Source of the DNA: Bog-473 sp963788125
GTDB taxonomy: Bacteria; Actinomycetota; Acidimicrobiia; Acidimicrobiales; RAAP-2
Direction: 5' to 3'
Length of the DNA: 64,000 bases
Assembly (NCBI GenBank): GCA_963788125.1
Contig: CAWBFN010000002.1
Span: 1,054,001 to 1,118,000 of the forward strand
Shown here: piece by piece, positions 55,533-63,181 of the stretch
Position numbering within the stretch: position 1 is the stretch's first letter
Layout: every line of letters begins with the position of its first letter
Translations under genes and position numbers: made by a program
Notes under the pieces: generated by a model
What the model saw: only the letters and a program-made list of their open reading frames with translations
What the model was told of the DNA's origin: nothing
The model's database searches: none

Positions 55533-57033
55533 CGTCACGATGCCGCAGTTGGGCGAGACGGTGACCGAGGGAACCGTGACCCGATGGATGAAGGCCGTCG
55601 GCGACACGGTCGCTCGCGACGAACCCCTCTTCGAGGTATCTACGGACAAGGTGGACTCCGAGGTCCCATCGCCGGCTGCCGGGGTCGTGACCGAGATCCT
55701 CGTTCCCGAGGGCGAGACGGTCGAGGTCGGGGTGCGCCTCGCCGTGATCGGCGAGAGTGCGGGCGCGGCGACACCGGCGCCCGAGGCCGCCGCCCCGGCG
55801 CCACCCCCCGCAGCAGCCGCTCCACCCCCGCCTCCACCTCCGCCTCCGCCCGAGGCCGCCGCCCCGGCGCCACCCCCCGCAGCAGCCGCTCCACCTCCGC
55901 CCCCGCCTCCGGCGGAGGTCGTGGATGCCGCCCCGGCGCCAACGCCGCCCATCGACGCCGTGTCCAGCGACGGCGCGGCCAGCGACGGCACGGCCGGCAC
56001 CGGCACGGCGGAGTCGCTCCTGCTTTCCCCGATCGTCCGGAAGCTGTTGGCGGACAACGGCCTCAGCACGTCGGAGGTGACCGGCACCGGGATCGGTGGC
56101 CGCATCACCCGCGAGGACGTGCTCAAGGTCGTCGACACGCGTCACGGTGCGACGCCGGCCCCACCACCAGCCGCACCGCCGCAAGCCGCACCGCCGCAAG
56201 CCGCACCGCCACCGCCGCAAGCCGCACCAGCCCCGCCGCCTGCCGCGCCGGCGACCGTTTCGGCCTCCGTGGTGCAGGCCGCGCCGGCGCCCTCGACGAC
56301 GATGGCGGCGTTCCGGCGCGCCGGCGACCAGGTGGTGCCCTTCTCGAACATGCGGCGCCGGACCGCCGAGCACATGGTGCGCTCCAAGGCGACGTCGCCG
56401 CATGCGTTCATCGCCAACGAGGTCGATTTCGAGACCGTGGAGCGGGTGCGCAAGGCGTGGGGCGAGCGGTTCAAGGCGGAGGAGGGGTTCTCGCTCACCT
56501 ACCTGCCCTTCATCGCCCGGGCCACCGTGGAGGCCCTGCGGGACTTCCCGCTGCTCAACGCGTCGGTGGCCGATGACTCCCTGGTGGTCCACTCCGAGAT
56601 CAACCTGGGGATCGCCGTGGATCTGTCGCACCAGGGGCTGATCGTGCCCGTCATCCATCGGGCCGAGGAGGTGACCCTGCGCGGCATCGCCCGCCGGATC
56701 CGCGATCTGGCCGAGCGGGCGCGGGGGCGCCAGCTGAACGCCGACGACATCACCGGAGGAACGTTCTCCATCACCAACGACGGCCCCTTCGGCACCTACT
56801 TCACGGTGCCCATCATCAACCAGCCACAGGTGGCGATCCTGGCCACCGACGGCATCGCCCGCCGCCCGGTGGTGGTCACCCAGGCCGACGGATCCGAGTC
56901 GATCGCCATCCACTCGACCGGGATCCTCGGGGTGAGCTGGGATCATCGGGCGGTCGACGGCGCCTACGTCTCGTCCTTCCTCTCCCGGGTGTCCGACCTG
57001 CTGGGCGGCCGCGACTGGGCCGCCGAGCTCTAG
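55525..57033 (+). CDS. Dihydrolipoamide acyltransferase (E2) of a 2-oxoacid dehydrogenase complex
   Basis: A 502-residue E2: one N-terminal lipoyl domain with the lipoylated Lys42 in FEVSTDKVDSEVPSPAAG, a long Ala/Pro linker with a duplicated 23-residue unit, a peripheral-subunit-binding domain (LLSPIVRKLLADNGLSTSEV), a second Ala/Pro/Gln linker, and the catalytic domain ending in SWDHRAVDGAYVSSFL with His and Asp. Actinobacterial E2s of this type are annotated as succinyltransferase but serve the pyruvate complex too; the genes beside it (aceE, lpd) favour pyruvate. Start is TTG at 55525, preceded by GGAAGGGGA; ATG at 55540 would trim the first strand. Confidence 0.93.
   Translation: MADVTMPQLGETVTEGTVTRWMKAVGDTVARDEPLFEVSTDKVDSEVPSPAAGVVTEILVPEGETVEVGVRLAVIGESAGAATPAPEAAAPAPPPAAAAPPPPPPPPPPEAAAPAPPPAAAAPPPPPPPAEVVDAAPAPTPPIDAVSSDGAASDGTAGTGTAESLLLSPIVRKLLADNGLSTSEVTGTGIGGRITREDVLKVVDTRHGATPAPPPAAPPQAAPPQAAPPPPQAAPAPPPAAPATVSASVVQAAPAPSTTMAAFRRAGDQVVPFSNMRRRTAEHMVRSKATSPHAFIANEVDFETVERVRKAWGERFKAEEGFSLTYLPFIARATVEALRDFPLLNASVADDSLVVHSEINLGIAVDLSHQGLIVPVIHRAEEVTLRGIARRIRDLAERARGRQLNADDITGGTFSITNDGPFGTYFTVPIINQPQVAILATDGIARRPVVVTQADGSESIAIHSTGILGVSWDHRAVDGAYVSSFLSRVSDLLGGRDWAAEL
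55782..55919 (+). repeat. Tandem 69-bp repeat in the E2 linker
   Basis: Two near-identical copies (55782-55850 and from 55851) encode a 23-residue Pro/Ala unit beginning PEAAAPAPPP. They lengthen the flexible arm between the lipoyl and binding domains. The repeat keeps the frame. Confidence 0.7.
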
Positions 57034-57037
57034 CTCC

Positions 57038-58675
57038 GTGCTTCGCGTCCGGACCCTGGGGGTGGTGCCCTACCACGAGGCCGCCGCGCTCCAACACGCG
57101 CTGGCGACAGGGTCCGGTGACGACTACCTGCTGGTGCTGCAGCACCCGCCCGTCTACACCCTGGGCGTCCACGCGAACCCGGCGCACGTCCTCACCGACC
57201 CCGCGGCGGTCGGAGCCACGCTCGAGCAGACCGACCGTGGCGGCGACGTCACCTACCACGGTCCCGGACAGCTGGTGGCCTATCCCATCGTCTCGGTTCC
57301 GGACCACCCCTCGGCCGGACCGGCCCACGTCCATCGTCTGGAGCAGTTGATCGTCGACACGCTGGGAGACGTCGGCCTGGCCGGTGCCGGGCCGCTGGAC
57401 GGCTATCCGGGGGTGTGGGTCGGTGCCGAGGGCGCCACGCCCCGCAAGATCGCCGCCGTAGGCGTGCGCACGGTCCGATCGCCCTCGGGCGTGCGGCGCA
57501 CGCTCCATGGTGTCGCCCTCAATGTCGACTGTGACCTGGCGATGTTCGGGCACATCGTGCCCTGCGGGATCGCCGACCGTCCTGTGACCTCGCTGCGGGC
57601 CGAAGGGCTCGAGGTGCCGCTCGCCTCGGTGGCCGAGGCCCTCATCAGGCGCGCCGTCGCCCTGTTCGGTGTGGGAGCGGTCGACCGCCAGGACGTCATG
57701 ACCGGGCCGGCGATCGGCGGCGACACGATACCCGTCGAGCGGCCGCTCCTCCGGCGCCTGCGGCAGGCCGGGGTGACGCCCGAGGCCGGCCTGCAGATCT
57801 CGCGCCGCAAGCCGGAGTGGCTGCGGGTGCCGGTGCACATGGGCAAGGAGTACCTCGCCCTGGGCAGGACGGTGCACGACCTGGGACTGGCCACGGTGTG
57901 CGAAGAGGCGGGCTGCCCCAACATCTACGAGTGCTGGTCGGAGGGAACCGCCACCTTCATGATCAACGGGGAGCGCTGCACCCGGGCCTGTGGGTTCTGC
58001 CAGGTCGACACCCGCCACCCCCTGCCGCTCGCCCTGGACGAACCCGATCGGGTGTCCCGGGCGGTCGAGCGCATGGGCCTGGGACACGCCGTCGTGACCT
58101 GTGTCGCCCGCGACGACCTGGCCGACGGCGGGGCGGGCGCCATGGCGCAGACCATCGTGGCCATCAGGGAGCGGTCACCGGAGACGACCGTCGAGGTGCT
58201 CATTTCCGACTGCCGGGGCGATGCGATCTCGCTCGAGGCGATCTTCGCCGCCCGGCCGGACGTGCTCAACCACAACATCGAGACCGTGGCCCGCCTCCAG
58301 CGTGCCGTGCGGCCCTCGGCCGGCTACGCCCGCAGCCTGGCCGTGCTGGCCCGGGCGGCCGCCTCGGGTCTGGTCGTCAAGTCGGGGCTGATGGTGGGAC
58401 TGGGTGAGGACGAGGACGAGGTCACCGCCACCATGGCCGATCTGCGAGCGGTGGGCGTGTCGATCATCACCATCGGCCAGTACCTGCGACCGAGCGCCGC
58501 CCACCTTCCGGTCTCCCGCTACTGGACCCCGGAGGAGTTCGACCGCCTGCGGCAGATCGGAACCGAGCTCGGTGTGGTGCACGTGGAGGCCTCGCCGCTC
58601 ACCCGTTCCAGCTACCACGCCCGCGACGCCGCCGCGGCGGCGGGCGCCCACGGCCAACCGGTCGTGCTGCGCTGA
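57038..58675 (+). CDS. LipB-LipA fusion: octanoyltransferase plus lipoyl synthase in one frame
   Basis: A single 545-codon frame. Residues 1-215 are LipB: DRGGDVTYHGPGQLVAYPIV, catalytic Lys137 in TPRKIAAVGV and Cys176 in HIVPCGIADRPVTSL. Residues from about 255 are LipA: auxiliary-cluster Cys288, Cys293 and Cys299 in CEEAGCPNIYEC, radical-SAM Cys314, Cys318 and Cys321 in CTRACGFC, and the C-terminal LTRSSYHA serine ligand. The enzymes act in sequence on E2, encoded 4 bp upstream. An in-frame ATG at 57698 (codon 221) with AGGA upstream could also give LipA alone. Because other indels occur in this window, an erased gene boundary near 57.69 kb must be excluded. Confidence 0.85.
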   Translation: MLRVRTLGVVPYHEAAALQHALATGSGDDYLLVLQHPPVYTLGVHANPAHVLTDPAAVGATLEQTDRGGDVTYHGPGQLVAYPIVSVPDHPSAGPAHVHRLEQLIVDTLGDVGLAGAGPLDGYPGVWVGAEGATPRKIAAVGVRTVRSPSGVRRTLHGVALNVDCDLAMFGHIVPCGIADRPVTSLRAEGLEVPLASVAEALIRRAVALFGVGAVDRQDVMTGPAIGGDTIPVERPLLRRLRQAGVTPEAGLQISRRKPEWLRVPVHMGKEYLALGRTVHDLGLATVCEEAGCPNIYECWSEGTATFMINGERCTRACGFCQVDTRHPLPLALDEPDRVSRAVERMGLGHAVVTCVARDDLADGGAGAMAQTIVAIRERSPETTVEVLISDCRGDAISLEAIFAARPDVLNHNIETVARLQRAVRPSAGYARSLAVLARAAASGLVVKSGLMVGLGEDEDEVTATMADLRAVGVSIITIGQYLRPSAAHLPVSRYWTPEEFDRLRQIGTELGVVHVEASPLTRSSYHARDAAAAAGAHGQPVVLR

Positions 58676-58680
58676 CGAAC

Positions 58681-58696
58681 GCCTCAGAGAGAGGCC
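58681..58696. terminator. Possible weak terminator between convergent genes
   Basis: GCCTC-AGAGA-GAGGC forms a 5-bp stem with a 5-nt loop between the ends of lipBA and metH. There is no T tract, so support is weak. Confidence 0.3.
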
Positions 58697-58707
58697 AATC
58701 CCGCTCC

Positions 58708-61700
58708 TCAGGCCACGAAGTACTTGGCTGCCGGATGGTGGCAGATGATGGCGTCGGTGGTCTGCTCGGGATGCATCTGGAATCCCTCGCTCACCGTCAC
58801 GCCGATGCGGTCCCCGCCCAGAAGTTCCACCACTTTCTCGTTGTCCGTGAGGTCGGGACAGGCCGGGTAGCCCCATGAGTAGCGCCCGCCCCGGTATCCC
58901 TGGCGGAGCAGTACGTCGAGCGGTGGCCCGTCCTGGTCGGCGAAGCCCAGCTCCTCACGGATGCGGTGGTGCCAGTACTCGGCCGTGGCCTCCGCCATCT
59001 CGACACTGAGGCCGTGGAGGAACAGGTAGCTCTGGTATTCGTTCTCGGCATGCAGCCGCGCCGCCTCTTGCGAGGCTCGGGGGCCGATGGTGCACAGCAT
59101 GAAACTGGCGAAGTCCTCGTCGCCCGATTCGCTCGGACGGAAGAAATCAGCGATGCAGAGCCACGGTTCTTTGCGCTGTCGTGGGAAGGCGAACCGCATC
59201 CACTCCGAGTTGCGTGACTCGTCTTTCCATATGACGAGGTCGTTCCCCTCGGCGTTGGCGGCGAAGTGACCGTAGGCCACCTGGGGGATGAGGAGATCAC
59301 CTTCCTTGGCCTTGGCCAACTCCTCGCGCAGAACGGCCCGCACGCGGTCCTTGAACGCCGGGTCGTCCTCGCCGTTCTCCGGCTTGAACCCCCACTGGTT
59401 GCGGAAGAGCGCGGTCAGGTTGAGATACTCGGCGATGTCGTCGAGTGCGATGCCCTTGGCGATGCGGCTGCCGACGAAGGGGGGTGGGAAGAGTTGGTTG
59501 TCCGATGCGATGTCGGCCCGGGACGGCTGGCCCTCGACCGGCGTGGTGTCCTGGGGGTCGAGCCGGCTGCGCTTGGGCACGTTCTTGGTCGAGATCTCCC
59601 GCCCGAAGAGCGGGTCGTCCTCCCCGGTCTTCTTCAGCTCCACCAGGCGGTCCATGGTGCGCAGCCCCTCGAAGGCGTCGCGGCCGTAGAAGAGGCGGCC
59701 GGCGTACACTTCCCGCAGGTCGCGCTCGACGTAGGTGCGGGTCAGCGCGGCGCCGCCCAAGATGATGGGGTAGTCGGCCAGGTCGCGCTGGTTGAGCTCG
59801 ACCAGGTTCTCGCGCATGATCAACGTCGACTTCACCAGGAGCCCGCTCATCCCGATGGCGTCGGCCTTGTGCTCCTCGGCGGCGGCGATCATCTCGTTGA
59901 TGCCGATCTTTATGCCGAGGTTGACGACCTCGTAGCCGTTGTTGGTCAAGATGATGTCGACCAGGTTCTTGCCGATGTCGTGGACATCCCCCTTCACGGT
60001 GGCCAGGACCACGGTGCCCTTGCCGCCCTGATCGGCCTTTTCCATGAAGGGCTCGAGGAAGGCGACCGCAGCCTTCATGGTCTCGGCCGACTGCAGGACG
60101 AAGGGCAGCTGCATCTCGCCCGAGGCGAAACGCTCGCCGACCACCTTCATGCCTTCGAGCAGCACGTCGTTGACGATGGCCAGGGCGCTCAGGCCGGAGT
60201 CGAGGGCCTCGGTGAGATCGGTCTCCAGGCCGTTGCGGTTGCCGTCAATGATGCGTTGCGACAGCCGCTGGTCCACCGGCCAGTCGAGGTGCTCGTCGGC
60301 GGCGCCGGCGTTGACCTTGACCCCGTCGAAGAGGGCGAGCAGCTCCTGGAGTGGGTCGTAGTCCGAGGTGCGCCGGTCGTACACCAGGTCGAGGCTGAGC
60401 TCCTTCGCCCGCTCGTCAATGCGGGACAGCGGGAGGATCTTCGACGCGTGCACGATGGCCGAGTCGAGGCCGGCCTCGACGCACTCGTGGAGGAAGACCG
60501 AGTTGAGGACCTGGCGCGCCGCCGGATTGAGGCCGAAGGAGACGTTGGACAGTCCCAGGATGGTCGAGACGCCGGGTAGCTCGGTCTTGATGGCCCGGAT
60601 GCCCTCAATGGTCTGAATCCCGTCGTTGCGGCTCTCCTCCATGCCCGTGGAGAGGGGGAGCGCCAACGGGTCGAAGAGGAGGTCCTCGGGGGCGAGGCCG
60701 TAGCGCTCGACGGCGATGTCGCGGATGTTGCGCGCGGCACGGAGCTTCCACTCGGCGGTTCGGGCCTGCCCCTCCTCGTCGATGCAGGTGCACACCACCG
60801 CGGCGCCGAACTCGCGGGCCAGACGGAGGAACGTATCGAGCCGGGTGCCGGCACCGTCGCCCTCTTCCAGGTTGACCGAGTTGAGGATGGGACGCCCGCC
60901 GATCCACTCCAGGGCGGCGCGGGCCACGGGGCCCTCGGTCGAGTCGACCATGAGCGGCACGCTGGCCTGGGTGGCGAACCGGCTGGCCACCTCGGTCATG
61001 TCGGACACGCCGTCGGCCCCGGTGTAGTCGACACACACGTCGATCACGTGTGCGCCCTCCTTGATCTGGTCCCGGGCCATGGTGACGCAGGTGTCCCAGT
61101 CGCCTTCGAGCATCGCCTCGCGGAACCGTTTGGAGCCGTTGGCGTTGGTGCGCTCGCCCACCACCAGGAACGACGTGTCCTGGTGGAAGGGGACCGCGGT
61201 GTAGATGGAGGCGGCCGACGGCTCCTCGACCGGCGTGCGGAGGGCCGGGGTGGCGTCGGCGCAGCGCTGCACCACGGCGGCCAGATGCTCGGGTGTCGTC
61301 CCGCAGCAACCACCGATGGCGGCGACCCCGAACTCGGTGACGAAGCGGTGCAGGTGGTCGGCCAACTCGTCCGGGGTCAGGTCGTAGTGCATCTTGCCGT
61401 TGACCACCGAGGGGAGGCCGGCGTTGGGGATGCAGGAGATCGGGACCAGGCTGGCCGAGGAGAGGTGGCGCAGCGCCTCGCTCATCTCGACCGGCCCGGT
61501 GGCGCAGTTGAGGCCGACCACGTCGACCTGCATGGCGCTCAGTACGGTCAGGGCGGCTCCGATCTCCGTGCCGGGCAGCATGCGGCCGGTCAACTCGATC
61601 GTCACCTGGACCTGGAGAGGGACGACGCGGTCGAGCGCCACCATGGCCCGCCGGGCACCGTTAATGGCCGACTTGGCCGAGAGCAGGTCGAACACGGTCT

Positions 61701-62217
61701 CGATGAGCAGGAAGTCGGCGCCCCCCTCGAGGAGACCGAGCGCCTGCTCTTCGTAGGCGTCACGCAGGTCCGCATAGGAGATCTGGCCCAGGGTGGGGAA
61801 CTTGGTTCCTGGGCCCATGCTGCCCGCCACCCAGCGGGGGCGTCCGGGCGTCGAGAACTCGTCGGCGACCGAGCGGGCGATTTCGGCACCGGCGCGGCTG
61901 ATCTCACGGGCGCGGTCGGCCAGCCCGTACTCGGCCAGCGTCACCGGCGACGAGCCGAACGTGCCGGTCTCCACCACGTCGCAGCCGACCGCGTAGAAGG
62001 AACGGTGGACCTCGGCGATCAGGTCCGGGCGGGTGATGATGAGGTACTCGTTGCAGCCCTCGAGGTCGGGACCGCCGAAGTCCTCCGGGCTCAACCCCAG
62101 GATCTGCAGGTTGGTGCCCATGGCGCCATCGAAGATGACCACCCTCTCGCGCAGTGCCTGGAGATAGGTGGACGAGGCGGGGTCGAGGCGACCGAGCAGT
62201 TCCGGTGAGGTCGACAT
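58708..62217 (-). CDS. metH: Cobalamin-dependent methionine synthase (MetH)
   Basis: Methylates homocysteine from methyltetrahydrofolate through methylcobalamin. The 1169-residue protein has all modules in order: homocysteine domain (RVVIFDGAMGTNLQILGLSP; zinc motif IGGCCGTTPEH), pterin domain (VVGERTNANGSKRFREAM, DVCVDYTG), cap, cobalamin domain (KGDVHDIGKNLVDIILTNNG with the cobalt-ligand His; IGMSGLLVKSTLIM), and the AdoMet reactivation domain (RYSWGYPACPDLTDNEKV). The upstream gap is only about 60 bp, too short for a B12 riboswitch. TATCCT (complement of 62228-62233) suggests a near-leaderless start. It is divergent from a cobalamin adenosyltransferase gene. Confidence 0.97.
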   Translation of the reverse strand: MSTSPELLGRLDPASSTYLQALRERVVIFDGAMGTNLQILGLSPEDFGGPDLEGCNEYLIITRPDLIAEVHRSFYAVGCDVVETGTFGSSPVTLAEYGLADRAREISRAGAEIARSVADEFSTPGRPRWVAGSMGPGTKFPTLGQISYADLRDAYEEQALGLLEGGADFLLIETVFDLLSAKSAINGARRAMVALDRVVPLQVQVTIELTGRMLPGTEIGAALTVLSAMQVDVVGLNCATGPVEMSEALRHLSSASLVPISCIPNAGLPSVVNGKMHYDLTPDELADHLHRFVTEFGVAAIGGCCGTTPEHLAAVVQRCADATPALRTPVEEPSAASIYTAVPFHQDTSFLVVGERTNANGSKRFREAMLEGDWDTCVTMARDQIKEGAHVIDVCVDYTGADGVSDMTEVASRFATQASVPLMVDSTEGPVARAALEWIGGRPILNSVNLEEGDGAGTRLDTFLRLAREFGAAVVCTCIDEEGQARTAEWKLRAARNIRDIAVERYGLAPEDLLFDPLALPLSTGMEESRNDGIQTIEGIRAIKTELPGVSTILGLSNVSFGLNPAARQVLNSVFLHECVEAGLDSAIVHASKILPLSRIDERAKELSLDLVYDRRTSDYDPLQELLALFDGVKVNAGAADEHLDWPVDQRLSQRIIDGNRNGLETDLTEALDSGLSALAIVNDVLLEGMKVVGERFASGEMQLPFVLQSAETMKAAVAFLEPFMEKADQGGKGTVVLATVKGDVHDIGKNLVDIILTNNGYEVVNLGIKIGINEMIAAAEEHKADAIGMSGLLVKSTLIMRENLVELNQRDLADYPIILGGAALTRTYVERDLREVYAGRLFYGRDAFEGLRTMDRLVELKKTGEDDPLFGREISTKNVPKRSRLDPQDTTPVEGQPSRADIASDNQLFPPPFVGSRIAKGIALDDIAEYLNLTALFRNQWGFKPENGEDDPAFKDRVRAVLREELAKAKEGDLLIPQVAYGHFAANAEGNDLVIWKDESRNSEWMRFAFPRQRKEPWLCIADFFRPSESGDEDFASFMLCTIGPRASQEAARLHAENEYQSYLFLHGLSVEMAEATAEYWHHRIREELGFADQDGPPLDVLLRQGYRGGRYSWGYPACPDLTDNEKVVELLGGDRIGVTVSEGFQMHPEQTTDAIICHHPAAKYFVA

Positions 62218-62267
62218 GATGACACCAAGGATACCGGCGACTACCTGGCATTCCGTGACGCCCCCGC

Positions 62268-62273
62268 TAGCAT
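62268..62273 (+). promoter_or_regulatory. Leaderless -10 box (TAGCAT) deciding the adenosyltransferase start
   Basis: TAGCAT lies exactly 7 nt before the ATG at 62281. It overlaps the alternative ATG at 62272, which would then not be transcribed. Confidence 0.45.
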
Positions 62274-62280
62274 GCCCCCG

Positions 62281-62823
62281 ATGACGCCGAAGATCTACAC
62301 CAAGACCGGCGACGACGGGTCCACGGGCCTCTACTACGGGGGACGGGTGCGCAAGGACTCGGCGCCCATTGAGATCAACGGAGCGGTGGACGAGGCCCAG
62401 GCGGCGCTGGGCCTGGCCCGGGCCGAATCAGCGCCCGGGTCGGAGCTCAACGAGCGGCTGGTGGCCCTGGAGCGGGAGCTCTACGTCCTGATGGCCGAGG
62501 TGGCCACGGCGGCGGAGAACCGTCACAAGTTGAAGCCGGGGGCGTCGCTGGTGACCGAGCAGATGGTGCTGGCGCTGGAGAGGGCGATCGACGAGCTCCG
62601 CGAGCGGCCGGACATCCCGAGCGACTTCACCGTCCCGGGCGAGAACCGTGGAGCGGCGGCGCTGGACTTCGCCCGGACGATCGTGCGCCGGGCGGAGCGC
62701 CTGGCGGTGCCCCATCCGGTGGAGGGGTCCTACGTCCTGCCCTACCTCAACCGCCTCTCAGACCTGCTGTGGGCCATGGCCCGCTGGCAGGAGGGGCCGG
62801 ATCACAAGCTCTCGCGGTCGTAG
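62281..62823 (+). CDS. Cob(I)alamin adenosyltransferase, PduO type
   Basis: Makes adenosylcobalamin from ATP and cob(I)alamin. The protein (180 residues from ATG 62281; 183 from ATG 62272) has the PduO ATP motif TPKIYTKTGDDGSTGLYYGG, EINGAVDEAQAALGLARAES, FTVPGENRGAAALDFARTIV, RRAERLA and YLNRLSDLLWAMAR. Adenosylcobalamin would serve mutases such as the ethylmalonyl-CoA and methylmalonyl-CoA mutases needed by the Mcd-Mch-Mcl route in this window, while the divergent MetH uses methylcobalamin. Its 3' end overlaps a small convergent gene by 22 bp. Confidence 0.93.
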   Translation: MTPKIYTKTGDDGSTGLYYGGRVRKDSAPIEINGAVDEAQAALGLARAESAPGSELNERLVALERELYVLMAEVATAAENRHKLKPGASLVTEQMVLALERAIDELRERPDIPSDFTVPGENRGAAALDFARTIVRRAERLAVPHPVEGSYVLPYLNRLSDLLWAMARWQEGPDHKLSRS

Positions 62824-63041
62824 ATCTCCACGGCGCGCACCAGGTCCTCGGCCGTCAACTCCAAGCCGTTCGGCGTGCGCCGAGCCTGCAGGTCGTGGGA
62901 GGTCAGGAAGGTCGAGACTCGCTGGAGGCAGTTCGGTTCACCGCCGATGCAGATCGTCTCCAGCCGCACGGTGGCGGACTTGCAGCACGGGTGCTGCCGC
63001 TTGAACGCGTTGAGCAGTTCTTCGAGATCGGCGCTCACCAC
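62802..63041 (-). CDS. Small Cys-containing protein, unknown function
   Basis: Encodes 79 residues (GTG 63041) or 78 (GTG 63038), with four Cys at 19, 20, 31 and 38 (HPCCKSATVRLETICIGGEP, then NCLQR) and a helical C terminus (TAEDLVRAVEIYD). A TACCGT box (complement of 63047-63052) lies 8 nt before GTG 63038, supporting a leaderless start. It overlaps the end of the adenosyltransferase gene. The Cys spacing may bind a metal or form disulfides; the family is not recognised. Confidence 0.6.
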   Translation of the reverse strand: MVSADLEELLNAFKRQHPCCKSATVRLETICIGGEPNCLQRVSTFLTSHDLQARRTPNGLELTAEDLVRAVEIYDRESL

Positions 63042-63103
63042 CCGAAACGGTAGCGCCGAGAGGCGCCGGCCGGGTGGACCGGCTCGCTCGAGCGGCACTC
63101 CCC

Positions 63104-63148
63104 GGACACGACAGTGCGCCGGCGCAAGCCGGCGCACTGTCGTTGTCC
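63104..63148 (-). terminator. Long GC-rich hairpin, probable terminator of the binding-protein gene
   Basis: A perfect 16-bp stem (63108-63123 with 63128-63143) capped by the tetraloop GCAA, extendable to about 20 bp with one bulge. It lies about 35 bp after the stop of the substrate-binding protein gene on the minus strand. There is no T tract, as is common for actinobacterial terminators. Confidence 0.65.
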
Positions 63149-63181
63149 CTGTGACGTCTTCAGTTCCCCCTTCGGGAGCGG

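Noticed and set aside
55782..55919. Second lipoyl domain suggested by the E2 repeat
   Set aside because: The repeat is only Pro/Ala linker; just one lipoyl-lysine motif is present.
58681..58696. Strong bidirectional terminator between lipBA and metH
   Set aside because: Only a 5-bp stem without T tracts; kept only as a low-confidence feature.
62217..62281. Cobalamin riboswitch upstream of metH
   Set aside because: The intergenic space is about 60 bp, well below the size of a B12 riboswitch, and no B12-box-like sequence was seen.
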